From Planctomycetota bacterium (GTDB lineage: Bacteria; Planctomycetota; PUPC01; DSUN01), in the NCBI GenBank assembly GCA_016872875.1, contig VGYW01000178.1, positions 1 through 16,010 of the forward strand: a DNA stretch of 16,010 bases. The letters are read 5' to 3'. The notes beneath the pieces were generated by a model. That model saw only the letters and a list, made by a program, of their open reading frames with translations, made no database searches and was not told the DNA's origin. The first letter of the stretch is position 1; every line of letters begins with the position of its first letter. The position numbers were made by a program, and so were the translations under genes. Below are positions 11,574 to 16,010 of this stretch, in pieces.

Positions 11574-14477
11574 CTACGGCCTTGGCGCGGGGGGCAGCGA
11601 GGGGCGCGGCTTCGGGTGGCCATCGGAGGTCCAGACCAGCTTGGGGTCGGGCTGCCAGGCGCAATCGAAGAAGCCGGCCGCGTGGTAGCTGTTACTGTCG
11701 TCGTAGTCCGGCTCGTCGCTGTAGATGATGAAGTCGGGCAACAGGTCGTACTTGTGGTTCTCGCCGAGCTTTTCGCCGTAGTGCTGGCCGTCGTAGACGA
11801 CGATGTAGCGGTCGGGCGCGAGGGGGTTGGGGTGGATGAACATCAGGCCGGTGGTCTCGCCGGCCTTGTAGGTCTTGCCGAGGAGCTCGTAGCCCTCGTC
11901 CGTGAAGCGGATGGGGAGCTTGGGGGCCATCTTCGCCAGCACCGCATTCGTCTTCGGCGTCCCGAAGAGGATGAGGTTCGAGCGCGCCATTTCGGCGTCG
12001 GTCACGCTCGTATCGGCCACGACGTTTCGGAAGCCCTTGGCGAAGCTGTACCACTCCTTCTGCACCTTGCGGGCGAGGGTGCGGTTGCGCTCGGTGGCCT
12101 CCTTGTCGCCCGCGGTGCCGTAGACGAGGTGGAAGCGGGCGTTGAAGGCGTCCTTGATCGGCCCGCAGAGGGAGGGCTTCTTGCGGAGCGGCGTGGCGGC
12201 CACGGGCGCGAGGTCAATGGCGAACTTGCCTTCGGCATCGGGCTCCAGCTTCCGCTCCTTGCCGTTCACCGTGGCGGCGAGAGGGGCCTTGGGGTCGGCC
12301 AGCTCCTTGGGCGGACGGAGCGTGAGGCGGGCGACATTGTTGGTGGTCAGGTCGAGCTTGTTGCCGGGCTGAAGCGTGGCGTTGGCCTCGGCCGGCTCGC
12401 CCCAGCGCTCGAAGGCCTCGATGTTGAGCCACCAGGCGCGAGTGTAGAGGAGAGAGTAGGACTTGAAGCGGACGTTCTTCGGGGCGGCCACGCGGCGCTG
12501 GGACTCCATCCACTCGAAGGCCTGGGGCGTCGAGAAGGACTCGTCGGCGATCCAGTGGCTCTGGCCGTCGAGCCGCACAAGCTTGGCCCGCAGCTCCAGC
12601 CGCGTCATGTCCTCCACGAAGCGATATGCCTGCGCGGGGTCAATCAAGACGTCCGCCGTGCCCTGGAAGACGAGGAAGGGGACGTGGAGGTAGTTGTGGA
12701 CGTGTGGCGCGCCCGATTCGAGGTCGAGAAGGTGGCGCTTGAAGGGCTCGACCTTCGCGGGGTCGAAGTCCTTCCACAGGTAGTTCCTCGGCCTGCCGCA
12801 GAGCACGATTCCGCCGGCCCAGAGGTCCGGGTAGTGGGCGGCGAGGGTGTAGACGCCCGCACCGCCCATCGAGTAGCCGATCACGAACACGCGGTCGGGG
12901 TCTATCTTCACCTTCTCCCCCGCCAGCCGCAGCACGTGCAGCGTGTCCCACTCCCCGATGCTCTGGAAGTCCGTGTTCGAGCGGGCGAATGGGACGACGA
13001 TGAGGTATCCGCGAGCGTTGGCCTGCTCGGTGAGGCCGGCGGAGACCTCGTGCCAGTTCGTCTTGTCGAGCCACGGGGCGTAGCCGTGGAGGTAGACGAT
13101 GGCGGGCAGCGGCTTGCCCGTCTTGGCCGCCTGGGGCACGTGGAGGTAGTAGGGCTGGGGCGAGTCGTCCTGCTCCGCGAGGTAGGCGAGCTCTTGGACG
13201 CCTGGCTCGACGGGCGGCAGGCCCTTCCCCGCGTCCAGGCGGGCCAGCCAGTCGCTCGCCGTCTCGAGCTCGCGGTAGACCTCGTCGGCGGCGTAGGAAC
13301 GCGCGTCCATGCCCTGCTGGAGGAGGATGGCCTTTTCGATTTTCAGCAGGACGGCGCCGTGGGCGTCGCGTTCGACCTTCTTCGCGCTCGACAGGCCGAC
13401 CGTTCGCTTGTGCAGCTCGGCAGTCCACTGGCTGAGGTTGCTCGGGGCGTAGACGGTCTTCGAGACGAGGCCGAGCTCCTTCCCCTCGTAGCGCACCTGG
13501 GCCACGAGCTTGAAGAAGGGCGACGTAGAGTCCTTCGGGGGGGTCCAGGCCATCTCGGCGGGCGCGGCGGCGAGGTCGGCCAGCTTCGTCGGCGGCGCCT
13601 TCAGCGTTTCCGCCGCCTGGCCCTTGGAGTCCTGGATGGCGACCGTGGCGCTCACTTGGCCGTCGCAGAGCGGATAGCTCCCCTCTACGGCGAAGGCGAC
13701 CTCCGCGGCCCGCCCCGGCTGGACGAACCGCTCGCGCGCCAGCCCGATGCCCAGCGACGGCAGGATGAAGGCCTCGGGGCTCGGCGTGGGCGGGGCCTCC
13801 GCGCCCCGCGGCGCGACCGGGAGGGCGATGACCACCTCGTCGGCCTTCGCCGCCCGCTGCCCGGCCTTGAGGCGCACGAGGAACTGGAGATAGCGTCCGT
13901 CCGAGCCGAGCTTGAGCAGGCACCGGGCGCGCTGCCCCGCCTTGAGCGCGAACGCGTGCTCCGCGTTGCGCGGCCCGAGGCCGAACGGGTCCTTGTCGCT
14001 CCGAATGGCCTCCTTGCCGTCGAGCCACGCGCGCGCCTGCCCCGTGTGGGTGAGGGCCAGCGTCAGCTCCACGTCCTTCTTCGCCACCAGCACTGCCGCA
14101 AGATAGAAGGCGGACTTTCCGAGCGGGAGGCAGCGTTCCTTGAAGTTCAGCACCGGCTCCGCGAAGGCCGCGGCCTTCCACTGTGGGCGGGGCGTCCCTG
14201 CCCCGCGTCCGGCGGCGCCACCGTCAGCAGGCTTGGCCGTCCCCTCGCCGCCCAGGAAATCCTGGTCAATCTGCGCGTCGCGCAGGAACCCGAACGGCCC
14301 GGCCACCAGCCACGAGGTCACATACCCCGACGCCCCCGGCGCGAAGAGCAGCTCGGGCGGCGCCTCGCCCTCGCCGTGGGCGGGGCCTCCGTGCCCCGCG
14401 ACGGCCAGCGCGGCCGCGAAGGCGAGCGCCGCAAGCATAGAGGTTTTCGGTTCTCGGTTTTCGGTTTTCGGTTTCAA
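11574..14477 (-). CDS. Large secreted alpha/beta serine hydrolase (esterase/peptidase type)
   Basis: This 967-residue protein has a hydrophobic signal segment, MLAALAFAAALAVAG (14-28). Residues about 45-220 are beta-rich and include a PA14/jelly-roll-like stretch (WLVAGPF, FYLAAVLVAKKDVELTLAL). Residues about 440-660 form an alpha/beta hydrolase of the PHB-depolymerase/prolyl-oligopeptidase type: IVYLHGY (460-466) for the oxyanion region, GYSMGG (534-539) with nucleophile Ser536, Asp609 in GTADV, and His641 in GQSHW. The remaining ~300 residues have no family I can name. The protein is probably periplasmic, acting on an ester of a polysaccharide or polymer. The TTG at 14477 has GGGGA nearby and would give a lysine/arginine-containing N-region; the ATG at 14438 is the alternative, but has no ribosome site. 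Palindromic repeats occur in frame at residues near 30, 90 and 225. Confidence 0.85.
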   Translation of the reverse strand: MKPKTENREPKTSMLAALAFAAALAVAGHGGPAHGEGEAPPELLFAPGASGYVTSWLVAGPFGFLRDAQIDQDFLGGEGTAKPADGGAAGRGAGTPRPQWKAAAFAEPVLNFKERCLPLGKSAFYLAAVLVAKKDVELTLALTHTGQARAWLDGKEAIRSDKDPFGLGPRNAEHAFALKAGQRARCLLKLGSDGRYLQFLVRLKAGQRAAKADEVVIALPVAPRGAEAPPTPSPEAFILPSLGIGLARERFVQPGRAAEVAFAVEGSYPLCDGQVSATVAIQDSKGQAAETLKAPPTKLADLAAAPAEMAWTPPKDSTSPFFKLVAQVRYEGKELGLVSKTVYAPSNLSQWTAELHKRTVGLSSAKKVERDAHGAVLLKIEKAILLQQGMDARSYAADEVYRELETASDWLARLDAGKGLPPVEPGVQELAYLAEQDDSPQPYYLHVPQAAKTGKPLPAIVYLHGYAPWLDKTNWHEVSAGLTEQANARGYLIVVPFARSNTDFQSIGEWDTLHVLRLAGEKVKIDPDRVFVIGYSMGGAGVYTLAAHYPDLWAGGIVLCGRPRNYLWKDFDPAKVEPFKRHLLDLESGAPHVHNYLHVPFLVFQGTADVLIDPAQAYRFVEDMTRLELRAKLVRLDGQSHWIADESFSTPQAFEWMESQRRVAAPKNVRFKSYSLLYTRAWWLNIEAFERWGEPAEANATLQPGNKLDLTTNNVARLTLRPPKELADPKAPLAATVNGKERKLEPDAEGKFAIDLAPVAATPLRKKPSLCGPIKDAFNARFHLVYGTAGDKEATERNRTLARKVQKEWYSFAKGFRNVVADTSVTDAEMARSNLILFGTPKTNAVLAKMAPKLPIRFTDEGYELLGKTYKAGETTGLMFIHPNPLAPDRYIVVYDGQHYGEKLGENHKYDLLPDFIIYSDEPDYDDSNSYHAAGFFDCAWQPDPKLVWTSDGHPKPRPSLPPAPRP
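13786..13811. repeat. GTGGGCGGGGC...GCCCCGCG palindrome, copy 1
   Basis: GGGCGGGGC-CTCC-GCGCCCCGC in the linker before the catalytic part of the serine hydrolase gene. It is translated on the minus strand as APRGAEAPPTP. Two near-identical copies occur in the same gene. Confidence 0.85.
14183..14208. repeat. GTGGGCGGGGC...GCCCCGCG palindrome, copy 2
   Basis: GTGGGCGGGGCGTCC followed by CTGCCCCGCGT, translated in the serine hydrolase as GRGAGTPRPQ, within a low-complexity linker after the signal peptide. Confidence 0.85.
14376..14400. repeat. GTGGGCGGGGC...GCCCCGCG palindrome, copy 3
   Basis: GTGGGCGGGGCCTCC followed by GTGCCCCGCG, translated as AGHGGPAHG at the end of the signal peptide of the serine hydrolase, around the likely cleavage region. 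Confidence 0.85.
14440..14476. repeat. GGTTTTC tandem repeat at the serine hydrolase start
   Basis: Units of TCGGTTTTCGG type repeat four times. In the minus-strand gene they encode KPKTENREPKT between the TTG start and the hydrophobic signal core, so the charged N-region of the signal peptide derives from this repeat if TTG is used. Confidence 0.8.
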
Positions 14478-14545
14478 CCCAGTCCCCTTCTTCTCTGCTC
14501 CCTCATCTGCCTCTGCGTGAGGTCCCCTTCTCTCCCCGCCTCCCC

Positions 14546-14574
14546 ACTCTACCAGCGCGCCGCGCCGCGTTCAA
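14546..14574 (-). promoter_or_regulatory. Predicted promoter of the serine hydrolase gene
   Basis: The minus strand has TTGAAC (14574-14569), a 17-base spacer and TAGAGT (14551-14546). The predicted leader before the TTG start is about 60 bases long. Confidence 0.45.
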
Positions 14575-14709
14575 GTCCGCATCCCCTTGCCCACCCCAGG
14601 CCGCCTGGTCAAGCCCAAAGTATAAAAAGGAGACTTGCCACCCAACCAATCCATGCGCTCATCCTGGCCTGCACGGAGCGTGCTGTCAAGGGCAGGCACT
14701 GCGGACGGG

Positions 14710-15072
14710 TTAGATTGGCAGGGGGTCGGCCTCGGCGGCCGCATAGAGCCTGCGGCCCTCGCGCGCGGCTACGGGCGCCACGCCCCAGCCCTCCTCCAGG
14801 CCTCGGCGGGCCTCGGCCAGGGTGTAGGGAAAGACGTCCACGCTCACCCCTATGCGGCTCGGACGATAAAGCGGGATGCGCTCGTGGAACGGCAGCGGCG
14901 AGTCGCGCAGCAGCACCAGCAGGTCGGCGTCGCTCGCCGCCGTGCAGTCCCCGCGGGCGAACGAGCCGAAGAGGACGACGGCCAGGACCTCAGGACGGGC
15001 GCGGAGCGACTGCGCCCACCTGGTGAGGCGCTCGATCACCTCTTCACGGTTGACGCGGAAGACTCTTATCAC
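14710..15072 (-). CDS. MNT-type nucleotidyltransferase (antitoxin of HEPN/MNT pair)
   Basis: This 120-residue protein has a clear minimal nucleotidyltransferase motif: GSFARGD (36-42), ASDADLLV (46-53) with the paired aspartates, and a third acidic residue in VSVDVF (Asp79). Such proteins pair with HEPN ribonucleases; in studied MntA-HepT systems, the MNT protein neutralises HepT by adding AMP groups to it. The start is GTG, preceded by AAGGTGG seven bases away, and lies within the 3' end of the HEPN gene (29-base overlap), so translation is coupled and follows the toxin. Length is normal for the family. No downstream partner is seen before the serine hydrolase promoter region. Confidence 0.9.
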   Translation of the reverse strand: MIRVFRVNREEVIERLTRWAQSLRARPEVLAVVLFGSFARGDCTAASDADLLVLLRDSPLPFHERIPLYRPSRIGVSVDVFPYTLAEARRGLEEGWGVAPVAAREGRRLYAAAEADPLPI

Positions 15073-15439
15073 ACCAGTTCACCACCTTCTCGGCGTCGGC
15101 GATAGCCTGACGCGCATCGGCCTCGGTGAAATAGCGCCGCGGCGCACCCGCAGGATGGGCGTCCGGGTAGCGGGGCGCGATGTAGTGCCTGTCCAGCCGC
15201 CGCGCAGCATCCCTCAGCTCATCCGTCGCGCCCGCTGCCGCGGGAAGCGCCTCGATGGCATCGAGGACCGAATGCCCCCACACGATGGCGCCCTGGCTCA
15301 AGTGAAGCGCTTTCACCGACTTTTCGGCAGCCTGTTGGGACGCGAAGCAGGCCCAGTTGAAATCCCCCATCGTCGCGCTCTTGCGCGCGTGGTCAAGGTC
15401 CCACTTCGCCTCCTCCATCCAGTCCCGGCTTCGGTTCAC
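15044..15439 (-). CDS. HEPN-domain protein (toxin of HEPN/MNT pair)
   Basis: The 131-residue helical protein carries MEEAKWDLDHARKS (8-21), ACFASQQAAEKSVKALHL (30-47) and a late segment, YIAPRYPDAHPAG (86-98), all typical of HEPN proteins. RYPDAH (90-95) fits the RX4H ribonuclease pattern, but the following tyrosine of RX4-6HXY is absent, so adenylylation by the partner, if it occurs, must use another site. The GTG start has GGAG seven bases upstream; an in-frame ATG at residue 8 is weaker. It lies first in the pair and overlaps the nucleotidyltransferase gene by 29 bases. It acts in the cytoplasm, presumably on RNA. The family call is firm; toxicity is not shown by the sequence. Confidence 0.88.
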   Translation of the reverse strand: MNRSRDWMEEAKWDLDHARKSATMGDFNWACFASQQAAEKSVKALHLSQGAIVWGHSVLDAIEALPAAAGATDELRDAARRLDRHYIAPRYPDAHPAGAPRRYFTEADARQAIADAEKVVNWCDKSLPRQP

Positions 15440-15475
15440 AGGTGAACTCCGTTCTCCTGCGCCACCCCCACGGGC

Positions 15476-15504
15476 ATTCTACCCCTCCCGCGGACCGGAG
15501 TCAA
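15476..15504 (-). promoter_or_regulatory. Promoter of the HEPN/MNT pair
   Basis: The minus strand shows TTGACT (15504-15499), a 17-base spacer and TAGAAT (15481-15476), with five of six matches in both boxes. The predicted leader to the HEPN GTG is about 30 bases. It is the same architecture as the rsmA promoter. Confidence 0.65.
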
Positions 15505-15653
15505 CTGGTTTGGGCGATCTCGGTCTTTGACCTCGGTGTGTTCCACGGCCTTTGCGTCTGCCCCTGCGATCTGATACACCAGTGGCGCGGGGCGCGGGCT
15601 CACCGCCTCATCCCGCCTCTGTGCCGCGCCAAGACAGAAGGAGAGGGCCGAAG

Positions 15654-15881
15654 ATGTCGAAGACGAGCAGGTGGTGGCCCTATATCCGGGCAATCGGCAA
15701 GGCTCTGAGGATCCCCGGGACCGACATCGGGCCTGGCATCCTTGTGGACATGCAGGACAAGCTCGACCCCGCCGAGCACAGGGCCTCTGTAGCATTGAGC
15801 CAGAAGCCCAGAGCCCAGTGCCTGGCACCCATAAGCCTCGGGCGCATAAAGACTTATGGGTGTCAGGCACAATGCCGATGA
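15654..15881 (+). CDS. Small hypothetical protein with repeat-derived C-terminus
   Basis: A 75-residue frame starts at an ATG with AAGGAG about ten bases upstream (GGAGAGGG in addition). The first ~45 residues (MSKTSRWWPYIRAIGKAL and on to DMQDKLDPAEH) read as a plausible small protein with an amphipathic start. From about residue 50 the text is encoded by an inverted repeat (15818-15870) and loses protein-like character. I do not recognise the family. It may be the remnant of a longer gene cut by the repeat. Confidence 0.4.
   Translation: MSKTSRWWPYIRAIGKALRIPGTDIGPGILVDMQDKLDPAEHRASVALSQKPRAQCLAPISLGRIKTYGCQAQCR
15818..15870. repeat. GTGCCTGRCACCCATAAG inverted repeat
   Basis: The arms at 15818-15835 and 15853-15870 are 18 bases and complementary with one mismatch, with a 17-base spacer. 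The element lies in the 3' part of the small hypothetical gene and supplies its C-terminus and stop. Beyond it, 15882-16010, I see no gene; only CGTCA-GTG-TGACG (near 15958-15970) stands out as a small palindrome. Confidence 0.9.
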
Positions 15882-16010
15882 TGGGCCCCACTCCGGCCGG
15901 GCGCAGGCCGCAGGGGTTGTCTTGGCCGCTCCGCTTCCTGCTGTCGCCCACCTTGTAGCGTCAGTGTGACGACGGGGCTGCCCGCCGCCTGCCCGACGCG
16001 GCTCGCGGCG

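Noticed and set aside
11367..15026. 1219-codon plus-strand open frame
   Set aside because: It runs opposite the serine hydrolase, part of the MNT gene and intergenic repeats, and shows no domain or ribosome site. It is an artefact of GC-rich antisense.
14635..15105. 156-codon plus-strand frame with AAGGAG upstream
   Set aside because: Almost all of it is antisense to the MNT gene, which has a definite catalytic motif; no independent protein signal is seen.
1..16010. Complete insertion sequence, transposase or prophage genes
   Set aside because: No transposase, integrase or phage structural motif was found on either strand; the mobile-looking material consists only of short non-autonomous repeats.

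Overview
This is a GC-rich bacterial window. Several traits together suggest an uncultured Planctomycetota-type or other PVC-superphylum genome: secreted proteins with HEAT repeats, a DUF1080 fold or a LamG fold; a Tat-exported Gfo/Idh oxidoreductase; and an unusual density of short palindromic repeats both between and inside genes. No rRNA gene or convincing tRNA lets the taxon be fixed, so this is inference from gene families and style.

Layout, left to right. Positions 1-342 hold no gene. They contain palindromes and a candidate structured RNA on the minus strand behind a consensus-like promoter. Positions 343-2565 (minus) encode a secreted ceramidase-like hydrolase with a C-terminal LamG domain. 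Divergent from it, 2676-3839 (plus) encodes a geranylgeranyl-reductase-family flavoprotein. The convergent gap 3840-4110 is almost entirely repeats. A two-gene minus-strand operon follows: a Tat-dependent Gfo/Idh oxidoreductase (8055-6760) and then a HEAT-repeat plus DUF1080 protein (6747-4111). This pairing fits periplasmic 3-keto-glycoside chemistry. Plus-strand genes at 8161-10608 are a decayed SDR epimerase, rsmA/ksgA and a LOG-family nucleotide phosphoribohydrolase. Positions 10522-11465 (minus) look like a toxin-antitoxin islet: a fragment of an antitoxin-like gene, a HEPN-like protein, and a small partner that may be a degenerate MNT-type protein. Positions 11574-14477 (minus) encode a large secreted serine hydrolase. 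Positions 14710-15439 (minus) encode a classical overlapping MNT/HEPN pair. A small plus-strand ORF ends the window.

The most striking property is that at least five different families of short palindromic repeats lie inside open reading frames without breaking them. They occur in the LamG loops of the ceramidase-like protein, the signal-peptide N-region of the HEAT-DUF1080 protein, the middle of RsmA/KsgA just before the catalytic NLPY motif, the N-terminal part of the serine hydrolase (three copies of one family plus another at its start), and the C-terminus of a small protein. This resembles the protein-coding palindromic elements described in Rickettsia, but here several families act in a single 16 kb stretch.

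Promoters are easy to read here. Several genes have a -35/-10 pair close to TTGACN-16/17-TAnAnT. The rsmA promoter is placed so that its transcript would start at or next to the ATG, which suggests a leaderless mRNA.
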